Assembly (NCBI GenBank): GCA_035946615.1
Contig: DASYZB010000023.1
Span: 1 to 51,729, forward strand
Direction of reading: 5' to 3'
Length of the DNA: 51,729 bases
Source: Verrucomicrobiia bacterium
GTDB lineage: Bacteria; Verrucomicrobiota; Verrucomicrobiia; Limisphaerales; UBA8199
The translations under genes were made by a program, and so were the position numbers. Under the pieces are notes generated by a model. That model ran no database searches. It saw only the letters and a list, made by a program, of their open reading frames with translations, and had not been told where the DNA came from. How positions within the stretch are numbered: position 1 is the stretch's first letter; the number at the start of each line of letters is the position of its first letter. Below, in pieces: positions 16,894 through 24,809 of this stretch.

Positions 16894-17475
16894 GTGACAA
16901 CGAAGAAGAAAGAAGTTAGCAAGAAAGCGCCTGTTGGCCAGAAGCCTCATGGTTCAGCCACGGCTGCCTCCATCCTCGGCCATGCCGTGGTGAAAGTGAA
17001 GAAGAACGGCGAAATCAAAGTCCGGGCCGAATGGGCGAAATTCTACCAGAGACTGCTGGAATTGCGCGATCAGCTCACACGGCAAATGAACGGCTTGGCC
17101 AAGGAATCCGCCCAGGAAATGGCCGGTTACAGCCTCCATATGGCCGATTCCGGCACGGACAATTTCGACCGGGATTTCGCGTTGAGCCTTTTGTCTTCGG
17201 ACCAGGACGCCATGTATGAGATTGAAGAGGCGCTCAAGCGAATCGAGAAAAACACCTATGGCATTTGCGAATTGACCGGCAAGCCGATTCCCAGAAGCCG
17301 CCTGGAAGCGATTCCCTGGACCCGCTTTACGGTTCAAGCCCAGGCCCAACTCGAGCGGGAAGGGGCTTTGCGCCAGCGCCGTTTGGGCGCCCTGGGCACC
17401 GTCGATGCCGTGGGCGTTGCCGAGGTGGAAGCCGAGGAAGAGGAGCCCGAAGAGAAGCCGAAGGAAAAGGAATAA
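16894..17475 (+). CDS. TraR/DksA family protein with degenerate zinc finger
   Basis: This 193-residue protein has a basic N-terminal tail, a long coiled coil (about residues 45-110: [24 protein letters not shown]-like [12 protein letters not shown]) and a C-terminal [18 protein letters not shown]. That last segment is where the DksA zinc finger normally has CxxC; only one Cys remains, so zinc is unlikely to bind. An acidic Glu-rich tail ends it. DksA-like proteins enter the RNA polymerase secondary channel. GTG 16894 is the only reasonable start; a seven-codon ATG frame (16863-16886) precedes it. It sits two bases ahead of rpmG, implying cotranscription. Confidence 0.85.
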   Translation: MTTKKKEVSKKAPVGQKPHGSATAASILGHAVVKVKKNGEIKVRAEWAKFYQRLLELRDQLTRQMNGLAKESAQEMAGYSLHMADSGTDNFDRDFALSLLSSDQDAMYEIEEALKRIEKNTYGICELTGKPIPRSRLEAIPWTRFTVQAQAQLEREGALRQRRLGALGTVDAVGVAEVEAEEEEPEEKPKEKE

Positions 17476-17476
17476 T

Positions 17477-17644
17477 ATGCCCAGGGAAATTGTCACGCTC
17501 GAATGCACCGAAGCGCGCAAGGAAGGCAAGTCGCCCTCGCGCTATACGACCACTCGGAACAAGAAACTAAAGACCGAGAAGCTCGAACTCAGGAAGTACA
17601 ACCCGGCTCTGCGCCGCCACACACTGCATCGAGAAATTAAATAA
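17477..17644 (+). CDS. rpmG: 50S ribosomal protein L33
   Basis: The protein has 55 residues: [13 protein letters not shown], then [32 protein letters not shown], the standard L33 blocks. The zinc-binding CxxC pairs of the C+ paralogue are absent (a single Cys remains), so this is the zinc-independent form. It starts at ATG one base after the stop of the upstream traR/dksA-like gene and is followed nine bases later by rpsR. The three read as one operon. Confidence 0.95.
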   Translation: MPREIVTLECTEARKEGKSPSRYTTTRNKKLKTEKLELRKYNPALRRHTLHREIK

Positions 17645-17653
17645 TCCTCACCT

Positions 17654-17920
17654 ATGCCTCGCAAAACACGCCCTGATAAACCCGCAAAACGTGGCGCGCG
17701 CGGCCGCAGTTCTTTTGCCGAGGCGCGCACCCCGCGGCCCAAGCCCAAGATTGACTTTACGGTGGACGCCCTCGATTTCAAGAACACGAATCTCTTGAAG
17801 CAGTTTGTCACCGATCAAGGCCGTATCCTGCCCCGCAAATACACCGGGCTGCCCGCCCATTATCAGCGACGATTGAATCGAGCGATCAAACGCGCCCGGC
17901 AGATGCTCCTGATGAAGTAA
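17654..17920 (+). CDS. rpsR: 30S ribosomal protein S18
   Basis: The protein has 88 residues with an extended basic N-terminus, then the S18 core: DFKNTNLLKQFVTDQGRILP, RKYTGLPAHYQRRLNRAIKR, ARQMLL. S18 binds S6 and 16S rRNA in the platform of the small subunit. The N-terminal extension (PKPKIDFTVDALDF) is longer than in E. coli, as often in this group. It is the last gene of the traR/dksA-like-rpmG-rpsR run and faces the small gene at 17983-18147. Confidence 0.95.
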   Translation: MPRKTRPDKPAKRGARGRSSFAEARTPRPKPKIDFTVDALDFKNTNLLKQFVTDQGRILPRKYTGLPAHYQRRLNRAIKRARQMLLMK

Positions 17921-17928
17921 AAAAAGAA

Positions 17929-17950
17929 AGGCCACGCTCAGGCGCGGCCT
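17929..17950 (-). terminator. Rho-independent terminator for the minus strand
   Basis: The hairpin AGGCCGCGC-CTGA-GCGTGGCCT (one A/C mismatch) reads on the minus strand straight into TTCTTTTTTT, a good U-tract. It therefore terminates transcription coming from the small minus-strand gene ending at 17983. On the plus strand the same hairpin lies just after rpsR but lacks a T-run. Confidence 0.8.
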
Positions 17951-17982
17951 TGTCCAGATTCAGTTCAGGTTTTTCATCGTTT

Positions 17983-18147
17983 TTAAGCCGCCTCGGTGGG
18001 TTCCCACTCGCTCAGATGCAGGTATTCCTTAATTTTCCTGCGCTCGTATCGATGCTTAAGGGGTTTTTTTGGTTGGTTATCAATCTTGCGAAACGGTGGT
18101 TTTGGATTCCGAATGGCTTCAGTGATGACTTCCAACGATTTGGTCAT
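17983..18147 (-). CDS. Small basic protein, 54 residues, unknown function
   Basis: ATG at 18147 is preceded by AAGGAAG about eight bases upstream, one of the better ribosome sites in the window. The product (MTKSLEVITEAIRNPKPPFR, then QPKKPLKHRYERRKIKEYLH, ending LSEWEPTEAA) is Lys/Arg-rich in the middle with an acidic end. It has no signal or membrane segment. A strong intrinsic terminator sits 33 bases beyond its stop in the right orientation, supporting it as a real transcript. A 15-codon frame (MAGLNKEQADGIVHT) lies just upstream. It may bind nucleic acid or the ribosome; this is inference from charge only. Confidence 0.6.
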   Translation of the reverse strand: MTKSLEVITEAIRNPKPPFRKIDNQPKKPLKHRYERRKIKEYLHLSEWEPTEAA

Positions 18148-18587
18148 AGCTTGACTTCCTTGGGTTATTCAGGTGTGAACGATGCCGTCGGCCTGTTCCT
18201 TGTTCAGGCCGGCCATGCTCGATTGATGGCACCGGCTTCAAGCGTACCCATCATACCACTTCCGGGGCGGAAATCTACTAAATATTTTTCCGGCGACACC
18301 CCAAAGCAGGGCCAATGGCAAGGTCGGTTCCAAATCTTTGTAGGAGACGACGTAAGGAGTCTCTGATCAAGATTGTCATCTGGCCGGGCGGACGCCCTTA
18401 TAATTCCAAGAAGGGGAGACTATACTTTTCGAATGGCGTAATTGGGAGTGGCGCAAAAAGGCAATCTGGGTAGAATCGCGCCCGCCATTGATCCGGCGGC
18501 GGAGCTTCACGGAAAGGCCACCGGGAGGATTTGCGGCAATCCGGCAATGATAATTTGAACTAAAATTAGACCTGATAACAAAAATTT
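18148..18587. other. Intergenic region between the small minus-strand gene and fba
   Basis: No convincing gene. It holds a 15-codon leader-like frame on the minus strand (about 18221 down to 18174) containing an inverted repeat CGGCCTG...CAGGCCG (about 18189-18211), and a possible minus-strand -10 (TATGAT near 18252). The right part must hold the promoter of the aldolase gene, but I cannot pick it out. Confidence 0.4.
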
Positions 18588-19652
18588 ATGACACCTATTG
18601 CACAATTGCTCGGCGACAAAGCTGACCACCTGCTCAACTTTAAGACTCCCAAAATCCCTAAGGAACGCCTGCACCTTCCCGGTCCCGATGTTGTGGACCG
18701 GCTTTATGCGGTTTCGGATCGCAATAACCGAGCGCTGAGCAACCTGCAGCGGTTGATAGGTCATGGCCGGCTGGGTGGCACCGGTTATTTATCGATCCTG
18801 CCCGTCGATCAGGGTATCGAACACTCAGGCGGCGCGAGCTTTGCCAAGAATCCCGATTATTTCGATCCGGAAAACATCGTGAGGCTGGCGGTCGAAGGCG
18901 GATGCAACGCTGTGGCATCGACCTTTGGCGTGCTGGGGGCTGTGGCGCGCCGGTACGCCCATAAAATCCCGTTTCTGGTGAAGCTTAACCATAACGAATT
19001 GCTGACCTATCCAAACAAGTTCGACCAGATCCTCTTTGGAACTGTCAAAGAAGCTTACGACATGGGGGCTGCTGCGGTCGGGGCAACCATTTACTTCGGG
19101 TCGGACCAGAGCGGGCGGCAGATTATCGAAGTGGCACAGGCCTTTGCGCTCGCACACGAGATGGGCCTGGCTACCGTGCTCTGGTGTTATTTGCGCAATA
19201 ACGCTTTCAAAAAGGACAAGGATTACCATGTCTCAGCCGACCTGACCGGCCAGGCCAATCACCTGGGGGTGACCATTCAGGCGGATATCATCAAGCAGAA
19301 GCTTCCAGAGAACAACGGCGGCTTTAAAGCCCTCAACGCGCCTGGTTCCAGCTACGGCAAATATGACGAGCGGATTTACACCGAACTGACCAGCGATCAC
19401 CCAATTGACCTGTGCCGTTACCAGGTCGCCAACTGTTATATGGGCCGCGCCGGACTGATTAACAGCGGCGGCGAATCCAAAGGGGCAGGGGACCTGGCCA
19501 GCGCTGTGGCCACCGCTGTGATTAACAAGCGCGCCGGTGGTATGGGTCTCATCTCAGGGCGAAAGGCCTTTCAACGACCGATGAAGGAGGGCGTCGCGTT
19601 GCTCAACGCCATCCAGGATGTCTATTTGAGCAAAGACATCACAGTGGCGTAA
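18588..19652 (+). CDS. fbaB: Class I fructose-bisphosphate aldolase (FbaB/DhnA-like)
   Basis: Splits fructose 1,6-bisphosphate to dihydroxyacetone phosphate and glyceraldehyde 3-phosphate through a Schiff-base lysine, in glycolysis and gluconeogenesis. The 354-residue protein carries [13 protein letters not shown] near the N-terminus, [12 protein letters not shown] (substrate-binding Lys), [21 protein letters not shown], and the C-terminal phosphate-binding [12 protein letters not shown]. This is the archaeal-type class I family, not the zinc class II enzyme. ATG 18588. Single-gene unit. Confidence 0.92.
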   Translation: MTPIAQLLGDKADHLLNFKTPKIPKERLHLPGPDVVDRLYAVSDRNNRALSNLQRLIGHGRLGGTGYLSILPVDQGIEHSGGASFAKNPDYFDPENIVRLAVEGGCNAVASTFGVLGAVARRYAHKIPFLVKLNHNELLTYPNKFDQILFGTVKEAYDMGAAAVGATIYFGSDQSGRQIIEVAQAFALAHEMGLATVLWCYLRNNAFKKDKDYHVSADLTGQANHLGVTIQADIIKQKLPENNGGFKALNAPGSSYGKYDERIYTELTSDHPIDLCRYQVANCYMGRAGLINSGGESKGAGDLASAVATAVINKRAGGMGLISGRKAFQRPMKEGVALLNAIQDVYLSKDITVA

Positions 19653-19819
19653 GCCGTGCCATTGACTGGCCCGGCGCCGATTGTCTGGTCGGTGCGGGCG
19701 GTTCCCATAGAGCAGCGGCATTCCAACTATTGCGTTGTTTGCCCACCGGCGTCGCATGCCCAGTCGAGGACAACTGGTTCAGTCCGTACGCAAACCTTTG
19801 AGCAATTGGCCCAGACTTC

Positions 19820-20254
19820 TCAGAGAACGCAGAGGTTTGCGACTTTGGCTGATCGGATAGCGGAAAGCGCAATGTTCTGGTCGAAAGTGGCAAGTCTCCC
19901 CTCATGAGCCGTTGCTAATGCCAGCAGATACAGATCAGTCACCCCGCGCGAACTGTGAAGGCGGTCCCTCTTGAATATGTCCGCGTCTCGTAATGAGATG
20001 TCGTCGGGCCAGAACTGGTGATCGGTTTGCGCCGCAAATTGCTCAAGGCGCGAAACCAGGTCGCCCGGCGCAAAGCGCGTATGCTGGCTGTAACTGGCAT
20101 TGGACATGACCCGGACAACCCCGTTCTCGGTGAGCGGACAACTTGCCCAACCTTGCGGTGCGTGGCTTGCCCACCAGGCATGCGCCCGATCATGGAAGGC
20201 ATGATCCGGGTCCAGCAAGGCAATCACAACATTGATATCGAATAAAGCGCGCAA
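19820..20254 (-). CDS. vapC: PIN-domain toxin, VapC family
   Basis: This 144-residue protein has a PIN-domain RNase layout: MRALFDINVVIALLDPDHAF (first catalytic Asp), CPLTENGVVRV (Glu), TDLYLLALA (third acidic site, Asp) and LATFDQNI (last Asp). VapC toxins cut tRNA or rRNA when freed from their antitoxin. It starts four bases after the stop of the upstream RHH antitoxin gene, the standard antitoxin-toxin order. All four acidic residues are present, so it is probably active. Confidence 0.88.
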   Translation of the reverse strand: MRALFDINVVIALLDPDHAFHDRAHAWWASHAPQGWASCPLTENGVVRVMSNASYSQHTRFAPGDLVSRLEQFAAQTDHQFWPDDISLRDADIFKRDRLHSSRGVTDLYLLALATAHEGRLATFDQNIALSAIRSAKVANLCVL

Positions 20255-20257
20255 GCC

Positions 20258-20497
20258 CTAAACCCCCTCCTGGTCAATCAGGCGGCGCACTCGCTCCAAC
20301 GTGATGACCTCGCCCCGGGAAGGCACGAGTGGCACGCCCCCACGGTTCTCGGCCTTGCCCTTTGCCCGGGTGCTTGGGGACCCCAGTCCACGCCGGGCCA
20401 AGGCAGAGAGCACTCGACCGGTCGTGCTGCCCTCGCGTTGGGCTAATTCCCGAGCCGCTTGCAGAACGTCATCTTCAATATCGAGTGTGGTTCTCAT
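20258..20497 (-). CDS. vapB: Ribbon-helix-helix antitoxin, VapB family
   Basis: This 79-residue protein begins MRTTLDIEDDVLQAARELAQ, the ribbon-helix-helix DNA-binding fold of VapB/CopG antitoxins, followed by a helix (TTGRVLSALARRGL) and a flexible C-terminal tail that would wrap the toxin. It neutralises the PIN-domain toxin encoded immediately downstream and probably represses the operon together with it. The AT-rich TGTTATCGCATCAGATTGA just upstream of its ATG (20498-20530) is a likely promoter/operator region, with GATG-TTATCG-CATC as an inverted repeat. Confidence 0.87.
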   Translation of the reverse strand: MRTTLDIEDDVLQAARELAQREGSTTGRVLSALARRGLGSPSTRAKGKAENRGGVPLVPSRGEVITLERVRRLIDQEGV

Positions 20498-20587
20498 GCA
20501 TCTGATGTTATCGCATCAGATTGATCTTGTCAATGCGGGGATATTAACTCGCGCCAACGTGCGACTGCAAAGAGAACGACAATCCCG

Positions 20588-21193
20588 TCAGGCTGTCGCT
20601 GCCACTTTGGCGCGCCGCTCGCTGCGACCTCTGCGTTGAGGGGAAGGACCGGGAAACCGCTGCGTGTTCGCGCTTGCCTGGCGGGAGGGCGATGAGGAGT
20701 TCGCCGGTTTTTCCAGCGGCAAGCGGCGTTCCTCGATCAGAAAATCAAACCGTCCTTTGCGCGCGACAGCATCCAAGTACTCGCGCGCTCGCTCCATCGC
20801 AATCCGCGGGCGCTCCGGTAAGGTTACCAGGGCCACTAATGCGGCCGTGCCAGGCCCGCGGTGCGGCAGCCAGGAATCGACCCAAACGAAAAATGGCAGC
20901 GGCAACCCCTCTGCAGCTCGGATAGCCACGACGATGATGTCGGCGCGCAACGCGGTCGAGACGGCCCCGGCCAGCACCGCAGCATCGCTGAGATCATTCA
21001 GGCGCCACCAAGTGGTCCGCACTGCCTCGGGTCCCACCAGACCCGCAACCCGTTCGCAAGTTTCCCTCGCCCATTGGCGAGTGGAAGCATCCTCGTACAC
21101 TACCGTCACATTCAGGGCGTACTGGGATTGTTGAGAGGGCGCAACCCGTTCCAGGACTGCCTCGGGGTTAATGGCAGATTTCCGTGAATTCAT
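20588..21193 (-). CDS. Hypothetical protein
   Basis: This 201-residue protein has ordinary globular composition: VTVVYEDASTRQWARETCER, TTWWRLNDLSD, ALRADIIVVAIRAAEGLPLP, FFVWVDSWLP. It ends in a basic Ser/Pro/Arg-rich tail (about the last 45 residues). No signal, no membrane helix, no motif I recognise. The alternating 'ADIIVVAI' strand suggests a Rossmann-like alpha/beta fold, which is inference. ATG 21193 (MNSRKSAINPEAVL) is preferred over 21289. Confidence 0.6.
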   Translation of the reverse strand: MNSRKSAINPEAVLERVAPSQQSQYALNVTVVYEDASTRQWARETCERVAGLVGPEAVRTTWWRLNDLSDAAVLAGAVSTALRADIIVVAIRAAEGLPLPFFVWVDSWLPHRGPGTAALVALVTLPERPRIAMERAREYLDAVARKGRFDFLIEERRLPLEKPANSSSPSRQASANTQRFPGPSPQRRGRSERRAKVAATA

Positions 21194-21296
21194 GAGCGCT
21201 CGGAAGGTTGGACTGCTATGGTCCAATAGACCTCCGGCTCCCAGCGAATTTGGAGGGCTGTGCTTAGCCGCGCCGGGGCTGAAATCCAAAAGGGGG

Positions 21297-21359
21297 ACCC
21301 AGCGTCTCGCATAGCCCCCTCAAACCCCCTAAGAGAGTAGCCATATCGAGACGCCGGGT
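21297..21359. repeat. Long imperfect inverted repeat
   Basis: ACCCAGCGTCTCG (21297-21309) pairs with CGAGACGCCGGGT (21347-21359) over 13 bp with one G-T type mismatch. The 37-base loop contains CCCCCTCAAACCCCCTAAG. It lies upstream of the hypothetical gene starting at 21193 (minus strand). It may be a repeat element or a structured 5' leader. Confidence 0.6.
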
Positions 21360-21525
21360 CTTCTCCCAACCGAACCTCTGTTCTCCGTACCAAAAAGGAA
21401 AGCGCTTGCTCGGGGAGTTTCTGCATGTGTTCAAGTTTCTCTTCTGATATCGATGCGCGATCTAACAACGCGCCCAGAATAGGACGTGAGCCGTTGTTTT
21501 GCCGAGTCAGGAAGAACAGAGATTA

Positions 21526-21549
21526 TTTGTCAGGGAATTACCTGACAAA
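21526..21549. repeat. Perfect 9-bp inverted repeat
   Basis: TTTGTCAGG-GAATTA-CCTGACAAA at 21526-21549 is a perfect palindrome with a 6-base loop, 24 bases beyond the stop of the membrane-protein gene ending at 21574. It could end that transcript or be an operator; there is no T-run. Confidence 0.55.
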
Positions 21550-21573
21550 GAGAGGTGACGCTGCGCGGCAAAA

Positions 21574-21969
21574 CTATGAGGATGCCTCGGGTGGAGGCAG
21601 ATTTTGGCTCTTTTTGGCTTCAGAAAGGATTTGCCAGCTTGAAACCAAAGCCCAAATCCAGGCCAGGGCGAACAGCGCAAAGCCAAGCAGAGGCCAGCGG
21701 ATTTGCTGCCACAGTTCGCTTAAAGCTGCGAGCGGATCGGTCTCGGTCTGCAACCGCGACCAGTTGTGAAAGTACCATACCCCCAGCCGAGCCCCAAACA
21801 GGACTGTGAGAACCAACCCACCGGCCATCAAAGCGGCTTGGACGTAACCCGAGAGCCGCCCGGCCATGAGCGAGCCCGCCCCCGGCACAGCCAGGTTTGC
21901 CGTCACACAAGCCCACGCCGTCTCACGGCTAAGCGGTTGACGCGGACCTAAAGACAAAGAAAACTTCAC
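21574..21969 (-). CDS. Small multi-pass membrane protein
   Basis: About 131 residues from GTG 21969. A conserved-looking TANLAVPGAGSLMAGRLSGYVQ (TM2-like 'PG-GS-AGR' turn) leads into two or three hydrophobic helices (AALMAGGLVLTVLFGARLGV; WPLLGFALFALAWIWALVS). The end is polar (EAKKSQNLPPPEASS). It belongs to a run of small membrane proteins on the same strand (DUF2752 and two GYF proteins). Function unknown. A longer GTG start at 22017 is possible. Confidence 0.65.
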   Translation of the reverse strand: MKFSLSLGPRQPLSRETAWACVTANLAVPGAGSLMAGRLSGYVQAALMAGGLVLTVLFGARLGVWYFHNWSRLQTETDPLAALSELWQQIRWPLLGFALFALAWIWALVSSWQILSEAKKSQNLPPPEASS

Positions 21970-22098
21970 CAAGCATACATCGGCGCGCCCGGGACAAAGC
22001 GCAAGCTGTGATTCCACTAGAGCGCGATGGAACGATGGCTTTGAGAATCTCCCCTTCGGTTCGGTTTTGAATAAGGGCCGGGGACGAGCGAGATGGGT

Positions 22099-22518
22099 TT
22101 AATGCTGAAAGGCCCAATGAAGGTGGCCCCACGGCAGATTGCGTACAATCCCGAAGCCAACCATGACGACCAGGGCGCTCCAAAGCCAAGCTGGCCGCAA
22201 GGACCATGCAACCGGCTCCCGCCGCAGCCACGCCAGGGCCGCCCGGGCCCCTGCGATGGCAAGCAGCGGCAAGGAGAGTACCAGAATCGCGTTGTACCGC
22301 AGAGCCGCCATAAAATTTCCGTGGAGCAATTGATGCAGTGCTCGCAAGGAACCGCACCCGGGGCATTCCATGCCTGTCAATTCATGAAAATAGCACCGTG
22401 GGTAAAAAGGATATTGGTTCGGATCGAATCGAAAAAGCACCGTTGCAGCCAACGCTGCGAACACCGTTGCCACAAAGCCAAGCAACCACAGGTGGCCAAC
22501 TCTCGATCCGGTCCGCAT
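22099..22518 (-). CDS. DUF2752 membrane protein
   Basis: This 139-residue protein has the DUF2752 signature CYFHELTGMECPGCGSLRAL (conserved Cys residues, CPGCG) followed by HQLLHGNFMAALRYN and hydrophobic helices (LVLSLPLLAIAGARAALAWL; WLWSALVVMVGFGIVRNLPW). Family function is unknown; the CPxCG motif suggests metal or redox chemistry at the membrane. ATG 22518 lies one base after the stop of the upstream GYF protein gene, so they are almost certainly cotranscribed. Confidence 0.88.
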   Translation of the reverse strand: MRTGSRVGHLWLLGFVATVFAALAATVLFRFDPNQYPFYPRCYFHELTGMECPGCGSLRALHQLLHGNFMAALRYNAILVLSLPLLAIAGARAALAWLRREPVAWSLRPAWLWSALVVMVGFGIVRNLPWGHLHWAFQH

Positions 22519-22519
22519 A

Positions 22520-23011
22520 TTACAGCCGATGAATCCGCCGGAAGAACTCATGCGAACCTGGGGCAAAGCTCAAACCAAAGAACACCGCGCCAAAGAGAAG
22601 GCTCAGCACCGAGAGCACCAGACCTGCTATGGCCATACCGGTGCCATGCTCGGTGTGGGGGGCTCGACTGATCTGCGCCAGCGCCAGGCTCGAACAGAGA
22701 ATCCCAGCCAGGCTCACAGGAAAACCGTAGCAGCAGCAAAGGATTGAGCACAAACCCAGAATCATTCCGGTAATGGCCAGGGGATTGGTTCGAGACGGCT
22801 GAACGACGGCGACCGGGAACGGCGTCGCGGCTGGCGGTTTGACAAAATCAGCCATGAACTCCGGCAATTCGGCGAGGCCTTTCCATTCAGCTCCTCCTTC
22901 GGGCATGGCTTTGGTCTGACTGTGGGCGCGGCCCTGGGCAATCCATTGTCTGAGGACCTCAGCCGAGACAGGGCCATACTCCTTGCCATCGCCGCCAATG
23001 ATTTTATACAT
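22520..23011 (-). CDS. GYF_2 domain and DUF4190 membrane protein
   Basis: This 163-residue protein has an N-terminal GYF_2 domain (YKIIGGDGKEYGPVSAEVLR, WI.QGR, EWKGLAELPEF, about residues 1-55), a Pro-rich linker, then a DUF4190-type pair of membrane helices (LAITGMILGLCSILCCCYGF; GTGMAIAGLVLSVLSLLFGA). GYF domains bind proline-rich peptides, so this may recruit a partner at the membrane; the partner is unknown. The start codon is ATG 23011. Confidence 0.87.
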   Translation of the reverse strand: MYKIIGGDGKEYGPVSAEVLRQWIAQGRAHSQTKAMPEGGAEWKGLAELPEFMADFVKPPAATPFPVAVVQPSRTNPLAITGMILGLCSILCCCYGFPVSLAGILCSSLALAQISRAPHTEHGTGMAIAGLVLSVLSLLFGAVFFGLSFAPGSHEFFRRIHRL

Positions 23012-23063
23012 AAATGTCCATAGACTCTTTGGCTCAAAAGGTCCGCTTGCTCAACGCGCGCAT

Positions 23064-23528
23064 TCAGAACCACTCGCGGTGGCGCTCGACATAGGTCCGG
23101 ACGAAGTCTTCATCGGTTTTGGTCAGGTAAATGATTCCTTCAATCAGACCGATGAGATGCATGACAATAGCGCCCAAGCCGCATGTCAGGACCGTCACCA
23201 ACAACATAATCAGCCCTGCGCCCGTATAGCCGAGGATGAATTTGTGGACACCGAGAGAGCCGAGGAGAATCCCGCAAATCCCGGCCGGAATCTTCGTCGA
23301 GGCCAGCGGATGCGCAACAGGCAGCGGCGGAGAGGGCGCCGTCGAGGAGGGGGGAATCTTCAAGTCCGCTGCGAATTCAGGAAAGGAAACCAGAGGCTTC
23401 CATTCTTGCGAACCTTCGGCTTGAACGAGAGTTTGGGCGCTGATGCGGCGTTCCACGAGCCAGCGGCGCAGTTGCTCGGCCGACACCGGCCCGTATTGTT
23501 GGCCATCCGAACCTACAATTCGATACAT
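23064..23528 (-). CDS. GYF_2 domain and TM2 domain membrane protein
   Basis: This 154-residue protein begins MYRIVGSDGQQYGPVSAEQL, a GYF_2 domain paralogous to that of the next gene. A linker leads to a TM2 domain (GICGILLGSLGVHKFILGYT, LLVTVLTCGLGAIVMHLIGL, EGIIYL). AAGG six bases before ATG 23528 makes this start better than the ATG two codons earlier. It is the first gene of the GYF/DUF2752 cluster. Role unknown. Confidence 0.87.
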   Translation of the reverse strand: MYRIVGSDGQQYGPVSAEQLRRWLVERRISAQTLVQAEGSQEWKPLVSFPEFAADLKIPPSSTAPSPPLPVAHPLASTKIPAGICGILLGSLGVHKFILGYTGAGLIMLLVTVLTCGLGAIVMHLIGLIEGIIYLTKTDEDFVRTYVERHREWF

Positions 23529-23628
23529 AAGCATCCTTTCTTTTGCATAGAATACCGGAACCCTGAGCTTGGCTTAGGCGTAACCCGGGAGGACTTCTTT
23601 GGCAAGCCAATTAGTCAGGCGAGACCCC

Positions 23629-24681
23629 TCAGGCTTTTGATAATTCCAAAAGCTTCCGGGCAGCCAGGCCACTGTCAATCACGCTTGCTGCCAATTGCAA
23701 CCCGGTTGAAATGCTATCGGCCCGTCCCGCCACGAACAGCGCCGCCGCGGTATTGAGCAGGGCCGCATCGCGTTTAGGCCCTCGTTCTTGCCCGCATAGA
23801 ATTTGGCGAATGATCGCTGCGTTCTGCCTGCCATCCCCTCCTTGCAAGTCGGCCAGGGTCGCTGGTTGCAGCGGGAAGTCCTGCGGCGACAGGCTGGAGG
23901 TGGTAATGGCGTTTTCCTGGTAGAACTCAGCCACGACCGTTGGCCCCAGGGGAGAAATCTCGTCCAGGTAGCGCAAAGAATCTGGCCCATCTGCCACCGA
24001 GCCACAGACCACCATCGCCCGGCGCACACCCAGGGCCTGCACCACGCGAGCCAGGGGCAAACACAGTTCTGGCCGGGGGACGCCTATGAGCATCGCTGAG
24101 GGGGACGCCGGGTTGAGCAAAGGTCCAAGAAGGTTGAAGATGGTGCTTTGGCCGCGCTCGGCGCAAAGCTTTCGGGCCGGAATGATGTGCCGGAATGCCG
24201 GATGGTACTTGGGGGCAAAGAAGAAGGCGAACCCGTGTTCCTGCAGCGAGCGCGCCGCCTCTTCCGGGCCCAAATCGAATGGAATTCCCAGCGCATCCAT
24301 GACGTCAGCACTCCCCACCAGCGACGTGCTCGCACGATTGCCGTGTTTGGCCACTACGATCCCAGCCGCCGAGGCCAGGAGGGCCGCGGTAGTTGAAATG
24401 TTGAACGTGCTCAGCCGGTCTCCGCCCGTCCCTACTACGTCCAGTATTTCCCGCGCGCGCAATTGTCCATTCAAAGCGGGTTGCACCGCCCTCTTGCGCA
24501 GTTCCCGAACAAAACAAGCGATTTCCAGCTCCGTCTCGCCCTTGAGGGCAAGATGCGTCAGGAACTGGGCCTTGACCTCGACGGGGGCCGTTTCATTGAC
24601 TAACTGTTCGACTGCCAGGCAGACCTGGCCCTCCGTCAAATGTTCTAATGAGCTGAGTTGAACCAATAGTTCTTCGAGCAC
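23629..24681 (-). CDS. trpD: Anthranilate phosphoribosyltransferase
   Basis: Joins anthranilate to phosphoribosyl pyrophosphate, the second step of tryptophan synthesis, in the cytoplasm. The 350-residue protein carries the PRPP site VVGTGGDRLSTFNIST, KHGNRASTSLVGSADVM, and FFFAPKYHPAF (anthranilate tunnel), and the Mg2+ acidic pair region YLDEISPLGPT. The GTG start at 24681 gives the expected N-terminus (MLEELLVQL). No other trp gene is adjacent. Downstream lies the GYF cluster. Confidence 0.95.
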   Translation of the reverse strand: MLEELLVQLSSLEHLTEGQVCLAVEQLVNETAPVEVKAQFLTHLALKGETELEIACFVRELRKRAVQPALNGQLRAREILDVVGTGGDRLSTFNISTTAALLASAAGIVVAKHGNRASTSLVGSADVMDALGIPFDLGPEEAARSLQEHGFAFFFAPKYHPAFRHIIPARKLCAERGQSTIFNLLGPLLNPASPSAMLIGVPRPELCLPLARVVQALGVRRAMVVCGSVADGPDSLRYLDEISPLGPTVVAEFYQENAITTSSLSPQDFPLQPATLADLQGGDGRQNAAIIRQILCGQERGPKRDAALLNTAAALFVAGRADSISTGLQLAASVIDSGLAARKLLELSKA

Positions 24682-24809
24682 ACGCCATCATAAGGTGGTC
24701 GTGGCGAGGGCCAAAGAGCAAATTTGGAGTGTCCTTGTCGTTTGCTGCGTTGACTGCGTTGAGGCCTGACTCGACATCGGCCAATGTGGCCGCATAAAAT
24801 CCAGTTCAC

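Noticed and set aside
17950-18366. Plus-strand frame of 138 codons after rpsR.
   Set aside because: It is antisense to the small basic protein and reads through its terminator region; no protein-like signal.
21190-21468. A 92-codon minus-strand frame whose stop overlaps the ATG at 21193 (ATGA), suggesting translational coupling.
   Set aside because: It runs through the long inverted repeat at 21297-21359, has no recognisable domain, and its composition is irregular. The overlap is likely chance.
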